From Vreelandella titanicae BH1 (GTDB taxonomy: Bacteria; Pseudomonadota; Gammaproteobacteria; Pseudomonadales; Halomonadaceae), in the NCBI RefSeq assembly GCF_000336575.1, contig NZ_AOPO01000006.1:1-64000 (forward strand): a DNA stretch of 64,000 nt, in the 5' to 3' direction. The notes under the pieces are model-generated. The model made no database searches. It saw only the letters and a program-made list of their open reading frames with translations, and was not told the origin of the DNA. The position numbers and the translations under genes are program-made. Shown here one piece after another: positions 54,668 through 62,725 of this stretch (positions within the stretch are counted from its first letter, which is position 1; each line of letters begins with the position of its first letter).

Positions 54668-55135
54668 TTAGGCGAACACTTCAGTCCACTCACTACGCTT
54701 GGCCAGTAGGCCTTTGGCCAATTCTTTAGCGCCTTCCAGGCTGTGGCTGGCGGCCCAGCCGCACTGCATCTCGTTGCAGGCAGGTACTTCGGTGGCTTCT
54801 AGCACATCGTTCAGGGTTTGTTCGATGATAGTGATCACACCGTCGTAGTCGTCGTGGTTAATCATTGCGATGTAGAAGCCGGTTTGGCAGCCCATGGGGC
54901 TGATATCGACCACTTTATCGGTGTGATTGCGCGACAGCTCAGCCATCAAGTGCTCAAGGGAGTGCAGCGCCGGCATCTCCATATGCTCTTTATTGGGCTG
55001 GCAGATACGCAGGTCATATTTATGAATACGGTCGCCGTTCTGGCCTTCTTTAATATCGGCTAACCGAACGTACGGGGCTTTTACCTTGGTGTGATCCAGG
55101 TTAAAGCTCTCGACGTTCATCTTTTTATCGGTCAT
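54668..55135 (-). CDS. luxS: S-ribosylhomocysteine lyase LuxS
   Basis: Cleaves S-ribosylhomocysteine to homocysteine and the AI-2 precursor, in the activated methyl cycle. Seen: metal ligands in [12 protein letters not shown] (H58 and H62), the catalytic cysteine in [14 protein letters not shown] near residue 84 and the third metal ligand in [22 protein letters not shown] near residue 126. The 155-residue length is normal. It probably shares a transcript with the quinol monooxygenase-like gene upstream (33 bp gap). Whether the strain responds to AI-2 cannot be read. Confidence 0.97.
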   Translation of the reverse strand: MTDKKMNVESFNLDHTKVKAPYVRLADIKEGQNGDRIHKYDLRICQPNKEHMEMPALHSLEHLMAELSRNHTDKVVDISPMGCQTGFYIAMINHDDYDGVITIIEQTLNDVLEATEVPACNEMQCGWAASHSLEGAKELAKGLLAKRSEWTEVFA

Positions 55136-55168
55136 GTTGGCTCCTTTTTCACTGAAACCTTGATTCGC

Positions 55169-55516
55169 TTAAACCTTGGGCGCGTCAAAATTCCATGGTT
55201 CGTCGGTATAAACACACACGTTGGCATCTTCGATATCGCCATCCGGCGCTTCAACGTGCTTGGCAAAGAAGTCTTGAATCTCTTTGCGCTGACAATGGGC
55301 TTCAAACTCTTCGCGACTGGCCCAGATTTCATGAAAAACAATCGGATAACTGGTGCCCTGGGCGAAGGGGTTATCAATCTGCCGGGTTACGGTGTAGTGA
55401 ATGCACGCATCTTCCCGGTGGGTGTTCGGCTCTAACGACTGAAGCGCTTTGAATACCGCTTCTTCTTTGCCAGGTTTGGGCTTAAAACCGGCAACACAGT
55501 AAATTTTTTCTGACAT
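55169..55516 (-). CDS. Antibiotic biosynthesis monooxygenase (ABM) domain protein, putative quinol monooxygenase
   Basis: A 115-residue ferredoxin-fold protein of the YgiN/ABM type. The start at 55516 (MSEKIYCVAGF) is chosen because AGGAGA lies 5 nt upstream; the ATG two codons earlier overlaps that site. Seen: GFKPKPGKEEAVFKALQSL near residue 10 and FHEIWASREEFEAHCQ near residue 65. Function unknown. It is upstream of luxS on the same strand, perhaps co-transcribed. Confidence 0.85.
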   Translation of the reverse strand: MSEKIYCVAGFKPKPGKEEAVFKALQSLEPNTHREDACIHYTVTRQIDNPFAQGTSYPIVFHEIWASREEFEAHCQRKEIQDFFAKHVEAPDGDIEDANVCVYTDEPWNFDAPKV

Positions 55517-55577
55517 GGTCATCTCCTAAGTCGTTAAGCGTACGTCATTATGCGGCTTGTCGACGTAGGTTAACAAC

Positions 55578-56255
55578 CTAGCGGATTATGCGCTCGGCCA
55601 ATGCTTCTAGATCGGTAACCGTCATATCCGGCTCGACACCCCAAGGGTCGAAAGGGGCGTCGGAACTGCGCCGTATCCAGGCACTGCGTAGGCCTGCATG
55701 GGTGGCGCCAATCACATCAAAAGGGTTACTGGAAACCAACCATGTGTGCTCGGGGCGTGTCTCTAAGCGGCTACGCAAATGCGCGTACACTGCTGGGTCT
55801 GGCTTAAAGCGTTTTACCTCATCGGCGCTGATTACATCGTCCATATGGCTCTCAACGCCTGCTCGAGTGAGTAACTTGGACACGGCATCTGCTGTGCCGT
55901 TCGAAAACGCCACGCAGCGTATGCCTGCTTCGCGAAGCTGATCGAGCGCAGGCACTACATCGTCAAACGCGGGCAGCTCAGCATACACCGCCATCAGATG
56001 ATCTTGGTCATTATCCGAAAGCCCGGTTTGCAGTGCGCGGTCAATAAAAACCAGCGCTTCGCGGGTGCACTCCGAGAACGGCACGTAAGCCCCCATCAGG
56101 CCGTGGCGAAAGCTGTACTCAAGCTGCTTATCGCGCCAGCGGCGAGCAAATTCGCCAGCTTTGGAAGCATCCGTTAGGCGATGTTCGAGCTCAACGGTAA
56201 CGCCTTGGGTATCGATCAGCGTACCGTATACATCGAAGGCTAAGACCGGTTGCAT
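55578..56255 (-). CDS. HAD-superfamily haloacid dehalogenase type II
   Basis: A 225-residue HAD hydrolase of the L-2-haloacid dehalogenase group. Seen: nucleophile FDVYGTLIDTQ (residues 6-16), FSNGTADAV near residue 117, the lysine motif FKPDPAVY near residue 150 and VSSNPFDVIGATHAG near residue 178. It could hydrolyse 2-haloalkanoates, or a phosphate ester; no dehalogenase regulator or haloacid transporter is nearby. It is on the strand of doeD but separated by a terminator. Confidence 0.85.
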   Translation of the reverse strand: MQPVLAFDVYGTLIDTQGVTVELEHRLTDASKAGEFARRWRDKQLEYSFRHGLMGAYVPFSECTREALVFIDRALQTGLSDNDQDHLMAVYAELPAFDDVVPALDQLREAGIRCVAFSNGTADAVSKLLTRAGVESHMDDVISADEVKRFKPDPAVYAHLRSRLETRPEHTWLVSSNPFDVIGATHAGLRSAWIRRSSDAPFDPWGVEPDMTVTDLEALAERIIR

Positions 56256-56332
56256 CGTTGGCTACTCCTTAACTTTCAATTGATTGTGACCTGAGTTCAG
56301 CTTATATCTTTAGCATAGACGACACCTTCAAT

Positions 56333-56365
56333 AACAAAAGCGCCGCTGCACAGGCAGCGGCGCTC
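56333..56365 (-). terminator. Rho-independent terminator after doeD
   Basis: AGCGCCGCTG and CAGCGGCGCT stems, loop of about 5-6 nt, followed on the minus strand by TTTTGTTATT. It begins about 20 bp after the doeD stop and closes the doe cluster. Confidence 0.88.
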
Positions 56366-56384
56366 AGAAGACTACGACACTCGG

Positions 56385-57818
56385 TCAGACCGTAAACGCG
56401 GCCTCTTTTTCACCGCTTTTCAGGTCGCCAGAGCGCGTAAGCTCATCGGTAACCCGGTCAATGGCGCGCTTGGCGCGGCCAATCATCTCGTCCACTTCAC
56501 CACGATTAATGGTCAGCGGCGGCGCAAAGCCGAGAATATCGCCTTGCGGCATGGCCCGGGCAATCAGGTTCTCTTCCATGGCGGCAGCCGCCACGCGAGG
56601 GCCGACTTTAAGCGCTGGGTCGAAGTGCAGGCGCTGCTTGGCATCCGGAGAGAACTCCAGTGCCGCCATCAGGCCTACACCACGAACGTCGCCCAGCAGC
56701 GGATGACCTTCGAAATTGGCTTTTAGCTGCTGCTGGAAGTAAGCACCGGTTTCCGACGCGTTACCCACCAGGTTTTCACGCTCGATGATATCCAGGTTGG
56801 CAAGCCCTGCCGCACAGCCCAGAGCGTGGCCAGAGTAGGTCCAGCCGTGGCCGATGGGGCCATACTCACCGGTGCCCTGCTCCAGCACCTGCCACACCTT
56901 CTCGCCAACAATCACGCCGGAGAGCGGCTGGTAGGCGCTAGTTAAGCCCTTGGCGATGGTGACCAGGTCAGGCTTCATATTGTAGTGGTGGCTACCGAAG
57001 TCAGAGCCGGTACGGCCAAAGCCACAGACCACTTCATCGGCAATCAGCAGCACGTCATACTTCGCCAGCACGCTTTGAATGGCATCCCAGTAGCCTTCCG
57101 GCGGCGGTACGATACCGCCAGTACCCAGTACCGGCTCACCGATAAAGGCGGCCACGGTATCCGGGCCTTCTTCCAGAATCATCGCTTCCAGTTTCTCAGC
57201 GCAATACGCAGAGAACTCCAGCTCGGTCATGCCGTGCTGTTCGGCGGCACGCAGGTAGTAATGCGGCGCTTCGGTATGGCGAATGGTATCGATGGGCAGA
57301 TCGAAGTGGTCGTGGAATGCTTTCAGGCCGGTCAGCGAGCCCGAGGCAATGCCCGAACCATGGTAACCACGCATACGTGAGATAACCTTTTTCTTCTGCG
57401 GACGGCCCAGCACGTTGTTGTAGTAGCGTACGATCTTGAGCTGGGTTTCGTTGGCATCAGAACCCGACATGCCGTAGTAAACCTTGGACATATTCATCCC
57501 GGCGATTTTTAGAATACGCTCGGAAAGCTCGATCTGCGGCTCGTTGGAGTGACCTACGTAGGTATGGTAGTAAGAGAGTTCAAGTGCCTGCTTATAGATC
57601 GCCTCGGCGACTTCGGTGCGCCCGTAGCCGATGTTGACGCAGTAAAGCCCGGCAAAGCCGTCGATAAATTCGCGGCCGTCCTTATCCACGATATTGATGC
57701 CTTTGCCGCCGGTAATCACGCGGCCCGGCGCATCGCCATGGGCGAAATCGCGCAAGTGGGTAGAGGCGTGGAAAGTGACTTTACGGTCGCGTTCGATCAA
57801 ATCCTGATGCAAGCTCAT
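56385..57818 (-). CDS. doeD: Diaminobutyrate transaminase DoeD (ectoine degradation)
   Basis: PLP-dependent class III aminotransferase of 477 residues, which in the ectoine pathway turns L-2,4-diaminobutyrate into aspartate semialdehyde. Seen: GMSGSDANETQLKIVRYYNN near residue 116, DEVVCGFGRTGSDFG near residue 262 and the PLP lysine in TIAKGLTSAYQPLSGV near residue 290. AGAGAG precedes the ATG. The family is broad, covering GABA and beta-alanine transaminases; DoeD identity rests on its position at the end of the doe set. A REP-like palindrome separates it from doeC. Confidence 0.88.
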   Translation of the reverse strand: MSLHQDLIERDRKVTFHASTHLRDFAHGDAPGRVITGGKGINIVDKDGREFIDGFAGLYCVNIGYGRTEVAEAIYKQALELSYYHTYVGHSNEPQIELSERILKIAGMNMSKVYYGMSGSDANETQLKIVRYYNNVLGRPQKKKVISRMRGYHGSGIASGSLTGLKAFHDHFDLPIDTIRHTEAPHYYLRAAEQHGMTELEFSAYCAEKLEAMILEEGPDTVAAFIGEPVLGTGGIVPPPEGYWDAIQSVLAKYDVLLIADEVVCGFGRTGSDFGSHHYNMKPDLVTIAKGLTSAYQPLSGVIVGEKVWQVLEQGTGEYGPIGHGWTYSGHALGCAAGLANLDIIERENLVGNASETGAYFQQQLKANFEGHPLLGDVRGVGLMAALEFSPDAKQRLHFDPALKVGPRVAAAAMEENLIARAMPQGDILGFAPPLTINRGEVDEMIGRAKRAIDRVTDELTRSGDLKSGEKEAAFTV

Positions 57819-57841
57819 AGTGTTCTCTCTGTACGGTAAAC

Positions 57842-57866
57842 CTCCCCAGTCAGCGGGGAGGTGCTT
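57842..57866. repeat. Hairpin in the doeD leader
   Basis: ACCTCCCC and GGGGAGGT, with a 7-nt loop, form a strong hairpin 25-50 bp before the doeD start on the minus strand. There is no T tract after it in that direction, so it looks like a leader or RNA processing structure rather than a terminator. Confidence 0.5.
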
Positions 57867-57892
57867 TATTCATTAATGATGAACTTATTTTT

Positions 57893-57945
57893 AGGCACCT
57901 AACGGTGCCTTCGCCCGGCCGAGCCGGCCTCCCACAAGGCCAACT
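57893..57945. repeat. REP-like palindromic sequence between doeC and doeD
   Basis: On the minus strand: TTGTGGGAGGCCGGCTCGG, continuing CCGGGCGAAGGC, then AGGCACC-GTTA-GGTGCCT. The first part has the layout of Pseudomonas REP elements (TGTGGGAG, a GC palindrome, GCGAAG). The second is a perfect hairpin with the A-rich AAAAATAAG after it, not a T tract. REP elements within operons often stabilise upstream mRNA and lower downstream expression. Confidence 0.65.
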
Positions 57946-57958
57946 CAAGTTCCCGGAC

Positions 57959-59455
57959 TTAACTACCCGATACTGAGCCCAGCGCGCCCAGGCAGTAATA
58001 CTTCGTTTCCAGGTATTCATCGATACCCGTGGCACCGCCTTCACGGCCAAGGCCAGACTGCTTCACGCCACCAAAGGGAACCGGCGGGCCGGTCATCTTA
58101 ACCGAGTTAACGCTGACCATGCCGTACTCCAGGGCGCGCATCAGCTTCCAGATGCGGCGAATATCGTGGGTGTAGATATACGCCGCCAGGCCGTACTCAG
58201 TGTCGTTGGCCATTTCAATCACTTCGTCGTCGGTGCTATAGGCGGTGATCCCGGCCACAGGCGCGAAGTTCTCTTCCCGCCACACTTTCATCTGCGCCGT
58301 CACGCCGGTCAGCATCACCGGCATAAAGAAATTTTCCCCCGGTGCCTGGCTTTGATCACCACCCACCATCTTGGCGCCTTTGGAAATGGCGTCATCGACA
58401 ATCGCGGCCGCCTTTTCTACCGCCTGACGGTGAATCAACGGGCCAAGATCTATCTCACTGTGGAGGCCATTGCCCACGGTAAGCGCCGCCATACGCTCGC
58501 TGAAATGCTCTACGAATTCATCGTGGATAGATTCATGCACCAGAATGCGATTGGCAGCCAGACAGTCCTGCCCAGCGGTTTGGAACTTGGCGTCAATGGC
58601 CGCAAAGGCCGCCTCTTTGGGATCCATATCGGGCCCAACAATAAACGGCGCATTGCCCCCCAACTCCAGGGAGAGCCGCTTGACGGTATTAGCGCTCTGC
58701 TCAATCAGCAGACGGCCCACGCGGGTGGAACCGGTGAACGACAACGCCCGAATACGCGATTCGGCGCAGAGAATCTTTGAGACTTCCGCAGGATCGCCCA
58801 GCACCACATTGAAAATCCCCGCGGGAATCCCAGCACGCTCGGCCAGCTCCGCCAGCGCCAACGCCGAGAAGGGCGTTTCATTGGCGGGTTTGACGATCAC
58901 CGGACAGCCCGCTGCCAGCGCCGCCGCAGCTTTGCGGGTAATCATCGCCAACGGAAAGTTCCATGGCGTAATCATCGCCGCGATTCCCACCGGCTCTTTA
59001 ATGGTACCGAGTGATGCGTTGGGAATATGGCTGGGGATGGTTTCGCCATAGGTACGCTTACCCTCTTCGGCGAACCAGCGCACGAAACTGGCACCGTACT
59101 GCACCTCCCCACGGGCATCGGGCAGCGGCTTACCCTGCTCCAGCGTCATGATGGTCGCAAGGTCTTCACGGTTGGCTTGAATCAGGTCATACCAGGCCAG
59201 CAGGCGCTCGCAGCGCTCATCGGCGCGTAGCGCCCGCCACTGTACAAAAGCGGCTTCAGCGGCATCTACAGCGGCGGTTATCTGCTCGGCTTCCAGCAAC
59301 GGGATATGACCAATGGCTTCATTGGTAGCGGGGTCATAGACAGCCTCTTCGCGACCGCCTTCCCCGTGAGTCCACTTACCGTTCACGTAGGCGTACTGCC
59401 GGAACAGACGCGGATCTTCCAGGCGCTTGGCGAGCGTGGTCGATAGTGTGGTCAT
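57959..59455 (-). CDS. doeC: Aspartate-semialdehyde dehydrogenase DoeC (ectoine degradation)
   Basis: NAD(P)-linked aldehyde dehydrogenase of 498 residues that oxidises aspartate semialdehyde to aspartate in ectoine breakdown. Seen: TPWNFPLAMITRKAAAALAAGCPV near residue 165, FTGSTRVG near residue 240, the general base glutamate in LSLELGGNAPFIV near residue 260 and the catalytic cysteine in QDCLAANRIL near residue 297. GGGGGAGG precedes the ATG. Without context it would be called succinate-semialdehyde dehydrogenase. It starts 223 bp after doeX, so it may have its own promoter. Confidence 0.88.
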   Translation of the reverse strand: MTTLSTTLAKRLEDPRLFRQYAYVNGKWTHGEGGREEAVYDPATNEAIGHIPLLEAEQITAAVDAAEAAFVQWRALRADERCERLLAWYDLIQANREDLATIMTLEQGKPLPDARGEVQYGASFVRWFAEEGKRTYGETIPSHIPNASLGTIKEPVGIAAMITPWNFPLAMITRKAAAALAAGCPVIVKPANETPFSALALAELAERAGIPAGIFNVVLGDPAEVSKILCAESRIRALSFTGSTRVGRLLIEQSANTVKRLSLELGGNAPFIVGPDMDPKEAAFAAIDAKFQTAGQDCLAANRILVHESIHDEFVEHFSERMAALTVGNGLHSEIDLGPLIHRQAVEKAAAIVDDAISKGAKMVGGDQSQAPGENFFMPVMLTGVTAQMKVWREENFAPVAGITAYSTDDEVIEMANDTEYGLAAYIYTHDIRRIWKLMRALEYGMVSVNSVKMTGPPVPFGGVKQSGLGREGGATGIDEYLETKYYCLGALGSVSGS

Positions 59456-59678
59456 GGGAACCTCCCCCTCAAATGCAGTCTGGCTAACCGAGCGCTGCAG
59501 TCACTGTGTGGCATTGTCAGCAAGCGCTGATTAGCCTTGCCGTCGAATGCCCACAGGTTAACGGAGAGGAGCCACGAAGTGTTTTTGAAAACCGAGACTT
59601 ATCACGCGACTTTTTTTGTCAGAGAGCGTTTGGCAGTGCTTTTTTTTGGTGGGCTTACGATAGGGGGCCAAAACTACA

Positions 59679-60155
59679 TTAAAGAATGTCGTCGGTATCA
59701 ATGCCTATAGGAACGCGCTTGACGGTTTTGGTCACGATATAGGTGAAGTAGCGCTCGATACCGGCTTCAGAGACCAGCCACTTATCCATCAAACGCTGGT
59801 AGCTATCGATGGTGCGCGCTTCAAACTTCACTAAGTAATCCACCCCACCGCCCACCGCCACACACTCGGTAACTTCCGGGGTTTGCATCACTAGCGCTTC
59901 AAAACGAGTGAAGCTTTCGGCGTTGTGCTGCTTGAGCTCAATCTGCACCCAGACAGGATTGCGCGGCACCAACACGTCCGCGTTGATGCGCGCGGTATAC
60001 CCTTCAATGATGCCAGCCTTTTCCAGGCGCTTTACCCGCTCCCAGCAGGGACTGACCGAGAGATTGATCGCCTCGGCTAGCTTCGACTTGGTGATTCGCC
60101 CATCGCGGGAGAGGATATCGAGAATTTTCAGATCGTAACGGTCAAGTTTCATCAT
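59679..60155 (-). CDS. doeX: Lrp/AsnC-type regulator DoeX (ectoine degradation)
   Basis: A 158-residue regulator. Seen: an N-terminal winged helix (LDRYDLKILDILSRDGRITKSKLAEAINLSVSPCWERVKRLEKAGIIEGY, residues 4-53) and a C-terminal RAM domain (about residues 70-145). In Halomonas elongata DoeX binds upstream of doeA. It starts 8 bp after doeB, so it is on the doeAB transcript. Starts at MMKLD or MKLD are equally likely. It differs clearly from the lrp-like gene at 34.8 kb. Confidence 0.92.
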   Translation of the reverse strand: MMKLDRYDLKILDILSRDGRITKSKLAEAINLSVSPCWERVKRLEKAGIIEGYTARINADVLVPRNPVWVQIELKQHNAESFTRFEALVMQTPEVTECVAVGGGVDYLVKFEARTIDSYQRLMDKWLVSEAGIERYFTYIVTKTVKRVPIGIDTDDIL

Positions 60156-60163
60156 GCCGAGGA

Positions 60164-61183
60164 TTACGCCTCCAGGCGTTCAACAACATCGGCAATCACC
60201 GCCAGGGTATCCCCCATATTGATCAGTGAGGGGGCACGGCGAGCCATTAGAATGCCGTCGCGCTCTGCTTTATAGGCAACCGGATCGGTGCCGCTGCGGG
60301 TCATGTCGTACACGTAGGCGATGGTTTGGCCTTTTTTCACTTCATCACCCAGGGCCACCAATAGCTCTAACACGCCGGAGTGCTGGCTCTGCACGTAGCA
60401 ACTGGCGTCGGGCATATCGAGATACAGCTGCCCACCTGTGGGCATTTCCACTTCGCCTTCTACAAGGCCGTAGTGAATCAGGAAATTGCGCACGCCGCGC
60501 TCGGCAATGGCAATGCTTTGTGGGGTGGAAGTACCGCCGCCGCCAAGCTCGGTGGCCACAAAGACTTTGCCCTGGCGCTCGCAGGCAGTGTCGAAGAGTT
60601 TTTCCGCATCCAGCTCAAACATCACCATGGCATAGGGGGCGCCGAACGCTTTGGCACCTTCCAGAGCGGCCTGCTGCTGCTCTTTATTATCCAGCACGTG
60701 AGACGCGCCGAAGGGCAGAATATCCAGCGTGCGGCCGCCCGAGTGAAGGTCGAGCACCACGTCCGCCATGGGTACCAACACACGGGTGAAGTAGTCGGCA
60801 ATTTGCGGCGTGACGCTGCCATTGGGGTCGCCGGGAAAGCTGCGGTTGAGATTGCCCTTGTCCATCGGCGAGGTACGCTTGCCTGCCATGACTGCCGGAG
60901 TATTCATGCACGGCACAATAATCACCCGCCCTGTCACGTCCTCTGCCTTCAGCGTTGAAGAGAGTTTCAGTAGCGAGGTGATGCCTTCATATTCATCGCC
61001 ATGGTTGCCGCCGGTCAGCAGTGCCGTGGGGCCTTCGCCGTTTTTAACCACGGTCACAGGAATCATTACCGCGCCCCAGGCAGACTCATCGGTAGAGATC
61101 GGTAGTTTTAAAAAGCCGTGCTGAACGCCATCGGCATCAAAATCAACGGTGGCGGAAATGGGACTTGGTCGCATCGTCGTCAT
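60164..61183 (-). CDS. doeB: N-alpha-acetyl-L-2,4-diaminobutyrate deacetylase DoeB
   Basis: Zinc-dependent deacetylase that releases acetate and diaminobutyrate from the ring-opened ectoine product. It belongs to the AstE/aspartoacylase (M14-like) family. Seen: zinc ligands in GGNHGDEYEG near residue 59 and LDLHSGG near residue 146, and VATELGGGGTSTPQS near residue 213 with the catalytic glutamate. AAGGAA precedes the ATG. The 339-residue length fits. It lies 38 bp after doeA. Confidence 0.92.
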   Translation of the reverse strand: MTTMRPSPISATVDFDADGVQHGFLKLPISTDESAWGAVMIPVTVVKNGEGPTALLTGGNHGDEYEGITSLLKLSSTLKAEDVTGRVIIVPCMNTPAVMAGKRTSPMDKGNLNRSFPGDPNGSVTPQIADYFTRVLVPMADVVLDLHSGGRTLDILPFGASHVLDNKEQQQAALEGAKAFGAPYAMVMFELDAEKLFDTACERQGKVFVATELGGGGTSTPQSIAIAERGVRNFLIHYGLVEGEVEMPTGGQLYLDMPDASCYVQSQHSGVLELLVALGDEVKKGQTIAYVYDMTRSGTDPVAYKAERDGILMARRAPSLINMGDTLAVIADVVERLEA

Positions 61184-61221
61184 GAAAAAATTCCTTTATG
61201 TTACGGGCAGCTATCTCAGCA

Positions 61222-62421
61222 CTACTTCACAAACAGCTGGCGCGGGAAATTGGCCAGCGTCTCACAGCCATCGTCGGTAATCAGAATGCTTTCGGTAATT
61301 TCCAGGCCCCAGTCATCGACCCATAGCCCAGGCATGAAGTGGAACGTCATGCCTGGCTGGAGAATGGTTTCATCCGAGGGGCGCAGACTCATGGTGCGCT
61401 CGCCCCAGTCAGGCGGGTAGGAGATACCGATAGGGTAACCACAGCGGGCGCCGCCACGGTCAAAACCGTATTTATCCATCGCCGCACCCAGTGCCATGGC
61501 GATATCCGCCGTACGGTTACCAGGTTTGGCCACTGCCAAACCATTTTCGATGCCTTCCAGCAGAGCTGATTCCGCGCGAATAAAATCCGTCGGCGGGGTG
61601 CCCAGAAATACGGTGCGCGACATCGGCGCATGATAGCGTTTAAACACCCCGGCAATCTCAAAGAAAGTACCTTCACCTTTGCGGAACGGCGTGTCGTCCC
61701 AGGTTAGGTGTGGCGCGGCGGCGTCTTTACCAGTAGGCAGCATGGGCACTATGGCGGGATAGTCGCCGCCAAATACTTTGCCGTTCTCATCCACAAAACC
61801 TTCGATGCCAACGCGGTAAATCTCTGACACCAGCTTGCTCTTGGGCAAGCCAGGCTCAATCACTTCAAGAATACGCGTATGCATGCCTTCCACAATCTTG
61901 GCGGCAATGCGCATATAGGCCACTTCTTGCGGCGATTTGATCGCCCGGCACCAGTTAACCAGCGCATTGGCATCCATAAAACGCGCATGGGGGAGTTCGC
62001 GCAGTAGGCTTAGATAGGCCTTGGCGGAGAAGTAGTAGTTATCCATCTCCATACCCACCACCCCCAGATGCCAGCCGCGATCCGGCATGATCGACTGAGC
62101 CAGATACTCCATCGGGTGCATGTCCGGATTCTGTACGTAGTAATCTGGATAGTAGGTAATGTTTTCGGGATCGATCCAACAGGTGAGCAGAGCACCGTTG
62201 GCATCCATGCGCCGCCCGAACCATACCGGCTCGCCTTCAAGGCCCACCAGCACACACTGATGCACATAAAACGACCAACCGTCGTAGCCGGTCAGCCAAG
62301 CCATATTGGAAGGGTCACTGACGATCAGTACGTCAATACCACGACTGGCCATTTCAGCACGCACTTTCCACAGGCGGTTAGCGTACTCTTCGCGCGTGAA
62401 AGGCAGGGAAACCTGAGTCAT
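61222..62421 (-). CDS. doeA: Ectoine hydrolase DoeA
   Basis: Opens the ectoine ring to N-acetyl-diaminobutyrate. The 399 residues from ATG 62421 (MTQVSLPFTREEYANRL) show an N-terminal creatinase-like domain (about residues 1-165; DVLIVSDPSNMAWLTGYDGWSFYVHQ near residue 34) and a C-terminal M24/pita-bread domain (FFEIAGVFKRYHAPMSRT near residue 258, LQPGMTFHFMPGLWVDDWGLEITE near residue 355). An in-frame ATG five codons upstream (62436) overlaps the stop of a small ORF, so 62436 may be the true start. It heads the doeABX transcript. Confidence 0.92.
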   Translation of the reverse strand: MTQVSLPFTREEYANRLWKVRAEMASRGIDVLIVSDPSNMAWLTGYDGWSFYVHQCVLVGLEGEPVWFGRRMDANGALLTCWIDPENITYYPDYYVQNPDMHPMEYLAQSIMPDRGWHLGVVGMEMDNYYFSAKAYLSLLRELPHARFMDANALVNWCRAIKSPQEVAYMRIAAKIVEGMHTRILEVIEPGLPKSKLVSEIYRVGIEGFVDENGKVFGGDYPAIVPMLPTGKDAAAPHLTWDDTPFRKGEGTFFEIAGVFKRYHAPMSRTVFLGTPPTDFIRAESALLEGIENGLAVAKPGNRTADIAMALGAAMDKYGFDRGGARCGYPIGISYPPDWGERTMSLRPSDETILQPGMTFHFMPGLWVDDWGLEITESILITDDGCETLANFPRQLFVK

Positions 62422-62435
62422 CGGGCAACTCGCCA

Positions 62436-62534
62436 TTAAAGATCACCAAGAACCAGCGCACTGCCTACGATAGGCACGCAACGCTGGGCCACAGGATCGA
62501 CCTGGCCACCACCGATCAGGCGTCGGGGTTGCAT
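62436..62534 (-). CDS. Possible 32-codon upstream ORF before doeA
   Basis: An ORF of 32 codons (MQPRRLIGGGQVDPVAQRCV...) in the doeA leader ends in TAA, which overlaps the ATG at 62436 in the doeA frame (TAATG). Such an overlap is typical of translational coupling. The open frame extends upstream to a possible TTG start near residue -7. It has no strong Shine-Dalgarno and no recognised family, so it may be a chance ORF in GC-rich DNA. Confidence 0.35.
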   Translation of the reverse strand: MQPRRLIGGGQVDPVAQRCVPIVGSALVLGDL

Positions 62535-62576
62535 CTGCCGCGCTTGCAGCAGGCCCGCCAATGTCGTCTTAAGCCG

Positions 62577-62607
62577 ATACTAGCACCGACCCTTGGTTAG
62601 CGGTCAA
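62577..62607 (-). promoter_or_regulatory. Candidate doeA promoter
   Basis: On the minus strand, TTGACC (62602-62607) and TAGTAT (62577-62582) are spaced 19 bp apart. TGC immediately before TAGTAT gives an extended -10 element, which partly offsets the long spacer. This would give a leader of about 140-155 nt. The DoeX binding site was not recognised. Confidence 0.4.
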
Positions 62608-62725
62608 AGGCTTTATGACAAAAAGTGCATACGGCATCGTTATTTGCACTATGCGAGCTTGCAACGGCCCCTATCGCTCACCATGATAACCTGCATTGGA
62701 AACACGTTTAGCGAGAGGAAACGAA

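Larger units (their letters stand above)
62422..62725. other. Divergent promoter region between doeA and the hydroxyacid dehydrogenase gene
   Basis: This gap of about 300 bp contains the possible upstream ORF and promoter of doeA described separately. The dehydrogenase promoter should lie around 62610-62700, but no clear -35/-10 pair was found there. Confidence 0.4.

Noticed and set aside
56385..57818. GABA or beta-alanine transaminase as the primary call
   Set aside because: Motifs alone allow it, but the position within the complete doe cluster supports the diaminobutyrate transaminase role.
57842..57911. Rho-independent terminator between doeC and doeD
   Set aside because: The hairpins are not followed by a T tract in the direction of transcription; a REP or processing role fits better.
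60226..60958. Two long plus-strand ORFs over doeB
   Set aside because: They overlap each other and the well-supported doeB gene; no family resemblance.
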